Source: CAZYSK01 sp964649415 (lineage in GTDB: Bacteria; Chloroflexota; Anaerolineae; B4-G1). Taken from it: a DNA stretch of 64,000 bases. The stretch is taken from the NCBI GenBank assembly GCA_964649415.1, contig CAZYSK010000018.1, forward strand, positions 1 to 64,000, given 5' to 3'. Positions 1 to 8,633 of this stretch are shown in pieces. The notes beneath the pieces were generated by a model that saw nothing but the letters and a program-made list of their open reading frames with translations, did no database searches and had not been told where the DNA came from. The translations under genes were made by a program, and so were the position numbers. Numbering within the stretch: the stretch's first letter is position 1; each line of letters begins with the position of its first letter.

Positions 1-2
1 CC

Positions 3-149
3 CTCCGCTTGCCCTGCCGCTCCCTTTATATCCGCGTGTTCTGCTTCGAACACCCCTTTCTCTTCTCCGAAGCCGGGCATCCCTGCTGGGTCGTCGGCGA
101 GGTGGTGGCGGGCGCGGGGATCGAAATCGTCTCTCGCAAATTCTGCTGA
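3..149 (+). CDS. 3' end of an unidentified upstream gene (partial)
   Basis: Frame 3 is open from the window edge to a TGA at 147-149 and gives 48 residues ending AGIEIVSRKFC. Nearly every third codon position is G or C, as in the clearly coding genes nearby, and the other two forward frames show no such bias. This is why I call it coding. The fragment has five cysteines and a short hydrophobic stretch (CWVVGEVVAGAG), but I recognise no family. The 5' end lies outside the window, so start and function are unknown. Confidence 0.45.
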   Translation, partial: LRLPCRSLYIRVFCFEHPFLFSEAGHPCWVVGEVVAGAGIEIVSRKFC

Positions 150-155
150 TTTGAG

Positions 156-161
156 TATAAT
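156..161 (+). promoter_or_regulatory. Possible -10 box upstream of the sensor kinase
   Basis: A perfect TATAAT lies just after the stop of the partial upstream gene. No convincing -35 hexamer is present at 16-18 bp. The predicted transcript would have a long leader of about 200 nt that contains two repeat copies. Confidence 0.3.
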
Positions 162-180
162 ACCTATACGTGCGAACCAT

Positions 181-240
181 GCCAGCAAGATGCTGGCGGT
201 TCATTGGCTGTGTCAGTAAGGTGCTGGCGGTCTGTTGATT
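181..240 (+). repeat. Two imperfect copies of a small hairpin repeat
   Basis: The sequence CCAGCAAGATGCTGGCGGT (182-200) contains the palindrome CCAGCA-AGA-TGCTGG. It is followed about 31 bp later by a degenerate copy with GTGCTGGCGGT (221-231). This looks like a non-coding dispersed repeat in the kinase leader. Confidence 0.4.
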
Positions 241-309
241 GTGCGTTCGTGGTATGCTTGTCTGCATGCTACAGGTGGCACCCTGGATCTGGGGCGTTCG
301 GCCCACACC

Positions 310-333
310 GGCGCGTATGGAAACGCGCCCTAC
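310..333 (-). repeat. Palindromic GTAGGG-type repeat, copy 1
   Basis: On the minus strand this reads GTAGGGCGCGTTTCC followed by a complementary arm, a GC-rich hairpin built on GGCGCGT/ACGCGCC. The same architecture (GTAGGGGCG, short T-rich loop, CGCGCCC) recurs at 17377-17399, 17424-17446 and 29625-29647. This indicates a REP-like dispersed palindrome family. Confidence 0.5.
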
Positions 334-374
334 AGAGAGGGGCAGGGCGGGCGCATAGCAGGAGAGACGACGAA

Positions 375-3300
375 ATGGAGTGGACATTGATCATGCGTCC
401 GTTGCAGTATACGCCGTTCGTGTTCCCGTTGCTCATATCGGCGGCACTCTCGGCCTGGTTGGCCTTGTACTGCTGGAAGCATCGCCCGACTGATGGGGCC
501 ATCCCGTTGGCGACGCTTATGTTGGGCGTGGCCGTATGGTCGGTCGGGGAGGCAGGGCGGCTGGTGAGCACAGTACCATCGGCCAGTTTCATCTGGACCA
601 GGGTGCGGTATCTGGGCATCGTGCTGGTGCCTGGTGCATGGTTGGCCTTTGCGCTCGAGTACACCGGTCAAGCGAAGTGGCTGACGGCTCGAAACATCGC
701 GCTGATGGCCGTCGAGCCGGCGGCCATACTCGTGCTGGTGTGGACGAACCAGTTCCACCACCTGATCTGGGGCCCTATGGGCATGGAATCCTATGGCTCG
801 CTCTCGGTTTGGCGTGCATCCCACGGCGGACTATTCTGGGTTCACGCGGCGTACTCCTATCTGTTGTTGCTGATTGGCACGTTCTTGCTCACGCGCGCCC
901 TCATCCATTCACCACGCCTCTACTCCGCCCAAGCCGGCATTCTGGTGCTGGGCGCCATCCTGTCGGTCGTGGCGAATGCGTTGTCACTTGTGGGCCTGAA
1001 TCCCCTGCCGCTCGATCCGACGCCTCTCGCCTTTGCCCTGGGCGGCCTGGCCCTGGTGTGGGACGTGCTGCGCTTCCGGCTTTTTGACATCGTCCCGGTG
1101 GCGCGAAGCACAGTGGTGGAGAGCATGGGCGATGGCATGCTCGTGCTGGACCCGGAAAACCGCGTGGTGGACATCAATCCAGCGGCGCGTGACATCATCG
1201 GCCACCCAACGTCAGAGATAGTCGGACAGCCGATCGACCGGGTACTGGCCAATAGGCCCGATCTGATCGAGCACCTCCGAGACGGCGAAGGGCGGCACGC
1301 CGAGATCACCGTGGGAGAGGGCGGGTCGCGGCGCGACTACGATGTGCTCATCTCCCCCCTCCAAGATCGACGGGGCCGCATCGGTGGCCGATTGGTCGTC
1401 TTGCACGACATCTCGGGGATCATGAAGGCCGAAGCGGATTTGATCTCTCAGAAGCAGTGGTTCGAGAGCCTGGTTGCTATGGCTCGGGCCACATCCAAGC
1501 TCCCCTCCCTGGAGGCCACCCTGCAGAGCGCGGTCAACATGGCCGCCACGCTTACGGGGGCCGAACACGGCAGCATGTTCCTGTTGGACGGTACTGGATC
1601 TGTGACACACAGTGTCCTGGCGCGGGGCGAGGCGAATGATGAACAGCGGGACGCGATCGTGCAAGACGTGATGGGTGAGGGGCTGGCCGGCTGGGTCGTC
1701 CAGCACCGCCAGCCTGCCTTGATCTTCGACACGGAACACGACGATCGCTGGATAGCCGTGGACGGCACGCCAGAGGCCGGCTCCGCGATGGCTATCCCGA
1801 TCGTCAGCGGGTCGGCGGTCTTGGGTGTCCTCACGCTCACACACCCGAAAGCCAATCGTTTCACCACCGATCACGCCTATCTGATACAAGCCGCTGCCGA
1901 CCAAATGACGCTAGCCCTGCGCAACGCGCAGATGTACGACGAGCAGCGGCGGTTGGCTGACCGCCAGACCACCCTCTACGAAGCCCTGCGCACGGTCGGT
2001 GAGCACCTCGACCGGGAGAGCATCGCGCGGGCAGCCGTAGACGTCGTCGCCCGGCTGACCCATTGGTCCGGAGTTGCCATTCTCCTGCCTGATGACTCGC
2101 TCACTCGTCTGACCGTCCAGGCGGGGGCTGGCGCGCTATCCGCTTCCGAGGGCCGGCACGTGCCCTTGGAACAGGGCGTCGCTGGACAGGCGTTTCGGAC
2201 GGTTCAGGTACAACATGTGTCGGACGTGAATGCCAACCTGGACTACGTCTACGACAATCCGATGCTCTGCACTGAACTGGCCGTCCCCTTGCGACGCGGT
2301 GAACGGGTACTGGGCGTGCTCGACGCAGCCAGTGACTGTCCGGGCACCTTCAACGACGAGGAGATCCGCCTGGCTAGATCCCTGGGTGAAGCCATTGCGC
2401 TGGCGCTGGACAACGCCCGGCTGTATGACGAGATACGCCGCTATGCGGCCGACCTGAGTGCACTGTACAGTGTCGCACGGTCCATCAGCCGGTCATTGGT
2501 GCTGGAGGACGTGCTCTCAGAGACCCTGGACTCGGCGCTGGCCTCGCTCCGCTTCGACGCCGGCATCGTCGGCCTGACGCAACTACCCAACGGCCGCTTG
2601 TATCTGGCGGCTGAGCGAGGTCTGCCGCCATCCGTTTCAGAGCGACTGCGGCAGGAAGGTCTGGGAGGAACGCTGTGCACCTACGTGTATGAGCAGGGTG
2701 AGGCCGTAGCAGTGGGCGATGTCGAACAGCAGTCGCCCGCAGTGGCCAACCTAGAGCGTGATTTGCCATGGGCCGTCAGCGAGATGAGAGACTTGAACAT
2801 GCGCGCATACTCGGGCATTCCCTTGCAACACCAGGAGCGCTTGCTGGGTACCCTGAGCCTGTTCGCGCGCGACCCCATCGTTCTCTCAGCCGAGAATCAG
2901 GAACTGCAGATGGCTATCGGCCAACAGATCGCCACGGCAGTGACCAATGCTCGCCTGTTCCAGGCCATCGCCGATGAGCGCAGTCGCCTGCAGGCGCTGA
3001 TTGAGTCCAGTCGCGACGGGATCATCCTCATGGGGATGGATCAGCGTATCCTAGTTGTCAATGCGCCCGCGCTTCTGTTCCTAGACCTGATCGGCCAGCC
3101 CGAGGACTGGGTGAATCGGCCCATACAAGACGTGTTGACCGTTCTGAGGCATTATTCTCCCGATGCAGTACGGGCTATTCGGGATGGCATACGCCTGGTG
3201 CGCACGGGTGACGAATCCCCTGCGGAGGACGAGTGCGATGTGCCACCGCGCACGATTCGCTTCTTGAACCTGCCCGTGACGGCCAACACGGCGCTACTGG

Positions 3301-4043
3301 GCCGGTTAATGGTACTGCGCGACGTCACCGAAGAGCGCATGCTGGAACGGATGCGGGAGGACTTGATTCACGCGATGGTCCACGACCTGCGCAATCCGCT
3401 CACCGTGATCTCAGGCGCTCTGGCGTTCCTGGAGGAGGATGTCGTTGACGTGCTCGCGCCAAGTCACCTCGAGCTTTGGGAGATCGCGCAGAAGAGCACG
3501 AGGAGCATGTTGGACCTGGTCAAGGCGATTTTGGAGATCAGCCGGTTGGAGAGCCGACAGATCCCCTTGGAGCACACGCTGGTATCGCTGTCGGGTCTGG
3601 TCAACACTATCTTCGGGGCGCAATCGCCGCTGGTCGCCGAGAAGGGCCTGAAACTGGAGAGCGACGTGCCCTCCGCGCTCCCCCCGGCCTGGGCCGACGA
3701 AGCGCTCCTTGGACGCGTGTTTCAGAACCTGATCGGCAACGCCATCAAGTTCACCCCGCCCGAAGGGGTGATTCGGGTGTCGGCCGAGGTCTCCCCATCG
3801 GAACGGCTCCGGCTTCTCGTCCGCATCAGCGATACTGGCTCGGGCATCCCGCCCGACCTCCAGGAACGGCTGTTCCAGAAGTTTGTCACCGGACGGCGTG
3901 AAGGCCACGGGAGCGGGCTAGGTTTGGCCTTCTGCAAGATGGCCCTGGAGGCCCATGGCGAGCGCATCTGGGTGGAAAGCACTGGGGAGAACGGTACGAC
4001 GTTCGCCTTTACCCTACCGCTGCCCCCAGTGCTAGAGTCGTAG
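375..4043 (+). CDS. Hybrid-input sensor histidine kinase (7TM-PAS-3xGAF-PAS-HisKA-HATPase)
   Basis: 1222-residue membrane sensor kinase. I chose the ATG at 375 because AGGAG lies about 10 bp upstream; 57 codons of open frame before it look non-coding. Order: seven hydrophobic helices (about 10-230, HisKA_7TM type), PAS (about 245-340), three GAF-like domains (about 360-865), a second PAS (about 870-985), HisKA with the H-box MVHDLRNPLT (phospho-acceptor His near 1003), and a HATPase with NLIGNAIKF, DTGSGI and GHGSGLGLA. No receiver domain is present and no response regulator gene adjoins it, so the partner is an orphan elsewhere. The signal is unknown; GAF domains often bind small molecules or chromophores. 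Confidence 0.9.
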   Translation: MEWTLIMRPLQYTPFVFPLLISAALSAWLALYCWKHRPTDGAIPLATLMLGVAVWSVGEAGRLVSTVPSASFIWTRVRYLGIVLVPGAWLAFALEYTGQAKWLTARNIALMAVEPAAILVLVWTNQFHHLIWGPMGMESYGSLSVWRASHGGLFWVHAAYSYLLLLIGTFLLTRALIHSPRLYSAQAGILVLGAILSVVANALSLVGLNPLPLDPTPLAFALGGLALVWDVLRFRLFDIVPVARSTVVESMGDGMLVLDPENRVVDINPAARDIIGHPTSEIVGQPIDRVLANRPDLIEHLRDGEGRHAEITVGEGGSRRDYDVLISPLQDRRGRIGGRLVVLHDISGIMKAEADLISQKQWFESLVAMARATSKLPSLEATLQSAVNMAATLTGAEHGSMFLLDGTGSVTHSVLARGEANDEQRDAIVQDVMGEGLAGWVVQHRQPALIFDTEHDDRWIAVDGTPEAGSAMAIPIVSGSAVLGVLTLTHPKANRFTTDHAYLIQAAADQMTLALRNAQMYDEQRRLADRQTTLYEALRTVGEHLDRESIARAAVDVVARLTHWSGVAILLPDDSLTRLTVQAGAGALSASEGRHVPLEQGVAGQAFRTVQVQHVSDVNANLDYVYDNPMLCTELAVPLRRGERVLGVLDAASDCPGTFNDEEIRLARSLGEAIALALDNARLYDEIRRYAADLSALYSVARSISRSLVLEDVLSETLDSALASLRFDAGIVGLTQLPNGRLYLAAERGLPPSVSERLRQEGLGGTLCTYVYEQGEAVAVGDVEQQSPAVANLERDLPWAVSEMRDLNMRAYSGIPLQHQERLLGTLSLFARDPIVLSAENQELQMAIGQQIATAVTNARLFQAIADERSRLQALIESSRDGIILMGMDQRILVVNAPALLFLDLIGQPEDWVNRPIQDVLTVLRHYSPDAVRAIRDGIRLVRTGDESPAEDECDVPPRTIRFLNLPVTANTALLGRLMVLRDVTEERMLERMREDLIHAMVHDLRNPLTVISGALAFLEEDVVDVLAPSHLELWEIAQKSTRSMLDLVKAILEISRLESRQIPLEHTLVSLSGLVNTIFGAQSPLVAEKGLKLESDVPSALPPAWADEALLGRVFQNLIGNAIKFTPPEGVIRVSAEVSPSERLRLLVRISDTGSGIPPDLQERLFQKFVTGRREGHGSGLGLAFCKMALEAHGERIWVESTGENGTTFAFTLPLPPVLES

Positions 4044-4086
4044 TTCCCCAATCGTATCGTCAAGGTTGCTCGCGCTGCTTTCCCAT

Positions 4087-5889
4087 ATGGATCAGACGAT
4101 TCTCACAGTACTAGCAATCCTGGGAGTGGCTGTCGTCCTGATGGCGACAGACCTGTTGCGCGCCGACCTAGTGGCGCTGCTCCTGACGGTCACCCTGGCA
4201 CTCACGGGCATCATCACCCCCCAGGATGCGTTTTCCGGCTTCTCGCGCGCCGCCGTCGTCACAACCCTCGCCATCTTCATCCTGACCCACGGTCTGTACC
4301 GGACAGGCGTCACGCGCCGGGTCGGGTTGGCTCTCCAGCGACTGGCCGGCGAGAGCCAGAACAGACTGCTTCTGCTCACCATGGTCGGGGGGGCAGTGCT
4401 CTCGCTCTTCATGCAGAATATCGCCGCGGAGGCGGTGTTGTTGCCGGCACTCATGGACGTTGCCCGGCGCACCAAGACCAGTCCCTCCAAACTGCTGATG
4501 CCGCTGGCGTTCAGCGTCAGTCTGGGGGGCACGGCGACGCTCCTGGCGACGGCCAATATCCTCGTCAGCGCAACACTCGGGGACCTGGGCCTGGCTCCAT
4601 TCAGCCTGCTCGACTTCGCGCCGGTGGGTCTGCCGCTGGTCGCCGTGGGCACGGCGTACATGCTCCTGCTGGGCCGGCGCACGCTGCCCGACGTCAACCC
4701 AGCCGAGAAATACGGCCGTGTCCAGCGCGTGCGCAAGAAGCTACGCGAGACGTATGCCCTGGATGAGCGTCTGAGCGAAGTGTATATCCCCGGCAAGTCG
4801 TCGCTGGCGGGGAAGTCCATCGCTGCCACTCAGATTGGCGAGAAGCTTGGCCTGAGTGTCCTGGCGGTGTGCCGCAATGGGGAGCCCGAGTGTATAGCGC
4901 CGGGGCCGGACCAGATCCTGAAGGCAGAGGATACGCTGCTGGTGGCCGGGCGCTCCGAGCGGGTGCAGCACCTGGGTGATATGGGATTCGAGGTCCATGA
5001 GGCCATCACCTGGAACAACCGTCTCTCCACAGGGCAAGTGATCCTGTTGGAGGTCATCCTCGCGCCGCGAAGCAGCGCCGAGGGCCGCACCCTCAAGGAA
5101 CTACACTTTCGCGAGAAGTACGGTTTGCACGTGATCGCGCTCTGGCGAGGCGGACGCCCCTACCGGACCGACGTAGGCGATATGCAGCTCCGCTTCGGCG
5201 ACGCGCTGCTCGTGCATGGGCCGCGCACTGGTGTCTCCATGTTGCGCACCGACCCGGACTTCCTGGTGCTGGCGGAACCGGAGGTCGCACCGCGTACACG
5301 AAAAGAATGGACGGCCGGCATCATCATGGTGCTCACACTGATCGCGGTAGCGATGAATCTGTTGCCCATTGCTGTGGCCATGACGATGGGCGTGTTGGCC
5401 ATGGTCCTCACCGGATGCCTGACGATGGACGAGGCGTACCGCTCCGTGGAGTGGCGGGCGATTTTCCTCATCGCGGGCATGCTGCCGGCGGGCATCGCGC
5501 TGAGCACGAGCGGCACTGCAGAATGGCTGGGCCAACTCCTGGTCACGACGGTGGGAGACCGCGGGCCGCTACTGCTGGCTGGCGGTATACTTCTCCTGAC
5601 GACGCTGCTGACCCAGGTGATGAGTGCGCAGGTCTCGGCGGTGGTACTGACCCCCATCGCTGTCGCGGCGGCCCGGCAGATCGGGGCCGACCCACGCGCG
5701 ATGGCCATGGTCGTGGCCATGGGGTGCGGTATGGTGTTCATGACGCCGACGAGCCACCCGGTGAACGTCCTCGTGATGGGGCCGGGCGGCTACCGCTTCC
5801 GGCACTTCACGCAGGTCGGTCTGCCCCTGACACTGATCCTGTTTGCCACCGTGCTCGTCGTGCTGCCGCTGGCCTGGCCTCTGCAGTAG
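4087..5889 (+). CDS. SLC13/DASS-type permease with two RCK_C domains
   Basis: 600-residue inner-membrane transporter. An N-terminal membrane half (about 5-205) and a C-terminal half (about 400-600) flank a cytosolic insert of about 190 residues. The insert holds two tandem TrkA-C/RCK_C domains (patterns such as GKSIAATQIGEKLGLSVLAV and GRTLKELHFREKYGLHVIAL). This is the domain layout of bacterial SLC13-family permeases related to sodium/sulfate or dicarboxylate symporters; the substrate cannot be read from sequence. The ATG at 4087 starts the first helix; a TTG at 4066 is possible but has no better ribosome site. The gap to the upstream kinase is short, so read-through is possible. Confidence 0.85.
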   Translation: MDQTILTVLAILGVAVVLMATDLLRADLVALLLTVTLALTGIITPQDAFSGFSRAAVVTTLAIFILTHGLYRTGVTRRVGLALQRLAGESQNRLLLLTMVGGAVLSLFMQNIAAEAVLLPALMDVARRTKTSPSKLLMPLAFSVSLGGTATLLATANILVSATLGDLGLAPFSLLDFAPVGLPLVAVGTAYMLLLGRRTLPDVNPAEKYGRVQRVRKKLRETYALDERLSEVYIPGKSSLAGKSIAATQIGEKLGLSVLAVCRNGEPECIAPGPDQILKAEDTLLVAGRSERVQHLGDMGFEVHEAITWNNRLSTGQVILLEVILAPRSSAEGRTLKELHFREKYGLHVIALWRGGRPYRTDVGDMQLRFGDALLVHGPRTGVSMLRTDPDFLVLAEPEVAPRTRKEWTAGIIMVLTLIAVAMNLLPIAVAMTMGVLAMVLTGCLTMDEAYRSVEWRAIFLIAGMLPAGIALSTSGTAEWLGQLLVTTVGDRGPLLLAGGILLLTTLLTQVMSAQVSAVVLTPIAVAAARQIGADPRAMAMVVAMGCGMVFMTPTSHPVNVLVMGPGGYRFRHFTQVGLPLTLILFATVLVVLPLAWPLQ

Positions 5890-5897
5890 CCGCCTGT

Positions 5898-5929
5898 GAA
5901 ACCAGGTTTTTTCTGGAAAACCTGGTTTC
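5898..5929. terminator. Perfect 13-bp inverted repeat between convergent genes
   Basis: GAAACCAGGTTTT (5898-5910), a 6-nt loop, then AAAACCTGGTTTC (5917-5929). It lies between the permease on plus and yqhQ on minus, where a bidirectional terminator would be expected. A related imperfect element sits at 48927-48957, so it is also a member of a dispersed family. Confidence 0.55.
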
Positions 5930-5948
5930 CTCCCAGTCTGCGGTGCTC

Positions 5949-6860
5949 CTAGCTCTCAACGGCCTCGCTCTGCGCCTCCCCATCCTCCACTTGGATGCCC
6001 TCGTTCCCAAGCACGGCCTTGAGGGCTGCGACCGCTACCTCAAGCATCCGGTCGTCTGGCTCACGCGTGGTCAGGCGCTGGAGCATCAGGTTCGGCGCGA
6101 TCAGAACCCGCATCCAGGGTTTCCCGGCGAAGCGCGCTGTCAGCCGGATGAATTCGTACGAGATGCCCACGACCACCGGGAGCAGCAAGAGCCGGCTGAG
6201 CAAGCGCCAGATCAGCGTTGGCGGTCGAAAGGGGGCGAAAACCAGAACTGACAGCACGACCACCGTCAGGAGAAAGGCGGTGCCACAGCGGGCGTGAGCC
6301 GTCGGGAACGGACGCACCCCGTCCACGGTCAGCCTCGCGCCGGCCTCGTAGGCGTTGACAGTCTTGTGCTCCGCGCCGTGATAGGCGAAGACGCGCTTGA
6401 TGTCGGGCATGTAGCCGATCGCCCAGATGTAGCCCACAACCATGATGAGCCGCACGATCCCTTCCAGCAGGCTGCCAAGCCACTCCGAGGCGATGTAGGG
6501 AGCGACCAGTCCCACCAGGAAGGAGGGCAACAGCATGAAGAGCCCCACTCCCAAACCAAGCCCGAGAATCACGGTGCCCCAACTTGCCGGCCCCGAGAGG
6601 GAAACCTCCTCGCCCGCCGCTACGTCGGCTGACATCATGAGGGCCTTGGTCCCCAGGACAAGGGCATCCCACAGCATCACGAGTCCACGCAGGAAGGGAA
6701 TGCGGCCCAGTGGGCCACGGTAGAGCGCTTCGTTGAGCGGTTCCGTCTCCAGGACGATGTGGCCGTCTGGGTGGCGCAACGCGACCGCCATGGTGCGCGA
6801 TCCGCGCATCATCACGCCTTCGATGACGGCCTGCCCACCGTAGTTGAACGGTTTACCCAC
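5949..6860 (-). CDS. yqhQ: DUF1385 / YqhQ family membrane protein
   Basis: 303-residue protein with the family's N-terminal GGQAVIEGVMMRG signature, a conserved HGAEHKTVNAYEAG motif and RCGTAF. Hydrophobic segments lie around 95-165 and 205-240. The biochemical role of DUF1385 is not established. The ATG at 6860 is preceded by AGGAGG (6867-6872) and a strong minus-strand promoter. The gene stands alone, convergent with the SLC13 permease. Confidence 0.85.
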   Translation of the reverse strand: MGKPFNYGGQAVIEGVMMRGSRTMAVALRHPDGHIVLETEPLNEALYRGPLGRIPFLRGLVMLWDALVLGTKALMMSADVAAGEEVSLSGPASWGTVILGLGLGVGLFMLLPSFLVGLVAPYIASEWLGSLLEGIVRLIMVVGYIWAIGYMPDIKRVFAYHGAEHKTVNAYEAGARLTVDGVRPFPTAHARCGTAFLLTVVVLSVLVFAPFRPPTLIWRLLSRLLLLPVVVGISYEFIRLTARFAGKPWMRVLIAPNLMLQRLTTREPDDRMLEVAVAALKAVLGNEGIQVEDGEAQSEAVES

Positions 6861-6892
6861 TGATTGCCTCCTAGGACCGAGATATGGCGGGG

Positions 6893-6921
6893 ATTGTACA
6901 CCGGCCCGGCTGCCCTGTCAA
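6893..6921 (-). promoter_or_regulatory. Sigma-70-type promoter for yqhQ
   Basis: On the minus strand TTGACA (6916-6921), a 17-bp spacer and TACAAT (6893-6898) lie about 35 bp before the yqhQ start codon. This is near consensus. Confidence 0.75.
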
Positions 6922-6955
6922 TGGAAACGTGTTCCCTGACAGGAGCACGTGTTTT

Positions 6956-7057
6956 AGACCTTTAGGGTTTGCGTGCAGCGTATCAAAGCCCCCCGAAATG
7001 GCTTCAGCGCGAGCAAAATGACGTGCCGCAGCGTGTCAATCAAAACCCTAAAGGTCT
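6956..7057. repeat. Inverted-repeat-bounded 102-bp element
   Basis: AGACCTTTAGGGTTT (6956-6970) is repeated perfectly inverted as AAACCCTAAAGGTCT (7043-7057). The arms flank about 72 bp without a reading frame of note. It sits in the 335-bp intergenic region between yqhQ and the HNH gene. It could be a miniature mobile element or a large structured terminator. The rest of the gap, apart from the hairpin at 7145-7165, shows nothing recognisable. Confidence 0.5.
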
Positions 7058-7144
7058 CAGGCGCTAAAATCCTTGCTCCTGCGTTCCCTGATTCCTGTGG
7101 AGGGATAGCGCAGCGACCTAGTTGCCGCCCCGGCACAAGCACAA

Positions 7145-7165
7145 GGGCCGGGTTCAACCCGGCCC
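7145..7165 (-). terminator. GC-rich hairpin downstream of the HNH operon
   Basis: GGGCCGGG-TTCAA-CCCGGCCC forms an eight-pair stem 31 bp past the HNH stop codon. There is no real U-tract, so intrinsic termination is uncertain. Confidence 0.45.
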
Positions 7166-7195
7166 CTTGCATCCCTCTGCGCTCGCCAGTATGAC

Positions 7196-7699
7196 CTACC
7201 AGCCCTCCAGGTACTTGGCCCACGTGCCGTTGCCCCCTGTGTAGCGCCCGTAGAGATACTGCGCTGTGGGGCGTGGCTCAACGGGTTGATGCAGCAGCTT
7301 CATCCTGGCATCGGCCAACGTGCGCCCGCCCTTGCGCCGATTGCAATACGGGCAGGCGGCCACCAGGTTCTCCCACGAGTGAGGACCGCCTCGAAATCGC
7401 GGGATCACGTGGTCCAACGTCAGATGATTGGTCACCTTGCCACAGTACTGGCAGCGGTAGCCGTCCCGGCGCAGGATCTCCCGCTTGCACAGCCGCACCC
7501 GCGGCCGCGGCCGGTACACCATGTAGACCAGGCGGATGACCGACGGGCGCTCGTAGGCGCGGGAGACGGTATGGATGAAACCCCGGCCATTCTCCAGCAC
7601 CCTGGCCTTACCTGCCAGGATCAACCCCATGGCCCGTTTCGTGGTGCACACGTTAATCGGTTCGTAATTGCCGTTGAGTACCAGGACTGGCTCGTTCAT
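7196..7699 (-). CDS. HNH endonuclease
   Basis: 167-residue protein with an HNH nuclease core in its second half: zinc pair CQYC, then LTLDHVIPRFRGG, then WENLVAACPYCNRRKGG. The N-terminal half (VLVLNGNYEPINVCTTKRAM) matches the stand-alone 'RRXRR/HNH' type common in bacterial chromosomes rather than phage packaging nucleases. I chose the ATG at 7699 because AAAGG lies just upstream and the stop of the preceding gene overlaps it as TGATG; a GTG at 7702 is possible. It is the last gene of a three-gene operon, so it may be functionally linked to the two unknown proteins before it. Confidence 0.85.
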   Translation of the reverse strand: MNEPVLVLNGNYEPINVCTTKRAMGLILAGKARVLENGRGFIHTVSRAYERPSVIRLVYMVYRPRPRVRLCKREILRRDGYRCQYCGKVTNHLTLDHVIPRFRGGPHSWENLVAACPYCNRRKGGRTLADARMKLLHQPVEPRPTAQYLYGRYTGGNGTWAKYLEGW

Positions 7700-8166
7700 C
7701 ACCTTTCTTGTTGGTCGCCAGATTTGTCACACAGCCGTGGCTCATAGGGTGCGGGGTCTTCGGCCACCGTTGTTGCGGACAACGCATTGGCTGGTTGCAC
7801 CGGATTCTCAATCACTTCTCGGGCATCCATAGGGCTATCCGGCTTCTCGCCGTCCAGATACCACCACCAATACTCCTCTGGCTCATCTCGCCTGACGTGC
7901 CGGTACAACCCCAATTCGTGCACCAGATAGGAAGTATGACTGCGCAACTCTGCGTCCAGCTCCTCAATCTCGGTCAACACGGCGGAATCTACGTTCTCTT
8001 GCCCCAACTGCCCCAATGCCCACGCTATCCCATCGCGGGCAGAAAGGTAGTTCACGAACTCCATTAAGTCCCAGAAGCGCAGCTTTCCTACTAGGTCACG
8101 GTAGAAGCTCAAGCACGTTGTAAGCTCCTCTTCTGGCTCTCGGTGAGTTGGTTCGTAGGTATGCAT
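7699..8166 (-). CDS. Uncharacterised acidic 155-residue protein
   Basis: Middle gene of a tightly packed operon. It starts one base after the upstream stop and its own stop overlaps the HNH start (TGATG). The start is backed by a strong AAGGTGGTGAG before the ATG. The protein is predicted soluble, acidic and mainly helical (FYRDLVGKLRFWDLMEFVNY; LTEIEELDAELRSHTSYLV), with a tryptophan-rich EYWWWYLDGE stretch and a polar tail. I recognise no family. Membership in a compact operon with a nuclease makes a defence or toxin-antitoxin-like role conceivable, but nothing in the residues proves it. Confidence 0.7.
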   Translation of the reverse strand: MHTYEPTHREPEEELTTCLSFYRDLVGKLRFWDLMEFVNYLSARDGIAWALGQLGQENVDSAVLTEIEELDAELRSHTSYLVHELGLYRHVRRDEPEEYWWWYLDGEKPDSPMDAREVIENPVQPANALSATTVAEDPAPYEPRLCDKSGDQQER

Positions 8167-8167
8167 C

Positions 8168-8575
8168 TCACCACCTTACGCGGACAAACAGACGCCTTTG
8201 CTTCCCCCAACGTTCGCAGTAGTGCTTCCCGCGAAGAGGATACATGCAGTGCAGGATCTCTGCTGCACACGGATCATAGACCACCAATACATTCTTCAGG
8301 ATCTGCTTCGAGAACGGCAATTTGCGGGCGTAGAACCCCCAGACTGCCCGACTACCGTACCCATAGACGCACAACTCCACGAACTGATACTGCGCAACTG
8401 CCACGGGCAACCTGGCGAACTCGTCCGACCGCAGCGGGCGTCGCATGCACCCAGTTTTGGCCCAATCTCCAAGATGAGCCCTGACTTCGTGCTCCCAGTG
8501 GTTCCATCGTTCTGCTTCCGCTGCCTCCAGCAGCGCAGCGATCATCTCCTCAGCCGTAGGGTGCAGTGTTGTCAT
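8168..8575 (-). CDS. Uncharacterised 135-residue protein
   Basis: First gene of the operon, 30 bp downstream of a near-consensus promoter. I place the start at the ATG at 8575 (MTTLHPTAEEMIAALLEAAE); the open frame runs 13 codons further up through the promoter -10 and is unlikely to be translated there. It has an amphipathic N-terminal helix, an aromatic centre (YQFVELCVYGYGSRAVWGFY), and a basic C-terminus with Cys/His pairs (CMYPLRGKHYC). It is unrecognised. The basic tail would suit nucleic-acid binding, which is inference only. Confidence 0.65.
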   Translation of the reverse strand: MTTLHPTAEEMIAALLEAAEAERWNHWEHEVRAHLGDWAKTGCMRRPLRSDEFARLPVAVAQYQFVELCVYGYGSRAVWGFYARKLPFSKQILKNVLVVYDPCAAEILHCMYPLRGKHYCERWGKQRRLFVRVRW

Positions 8576-8604
8576 CGGATCGCTCAATGGATGGCTCAAC
8601 GGCC

Positions 8605-8633
8605 AGTATAGCACACCTGGCTTGAGCCGTCAA
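8605..8633 (-). promoter_or_regulatory. Promoter for the two-unknowns/HNH operon
   Basis: Minus strand TTGACG (8628-8633), 17-bp spacer, TATACT (8605-8610). The TGA inside the -35 hexamer is also the stop codon of the upstream glycosyltransferase gene. Confidence 0.7.
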
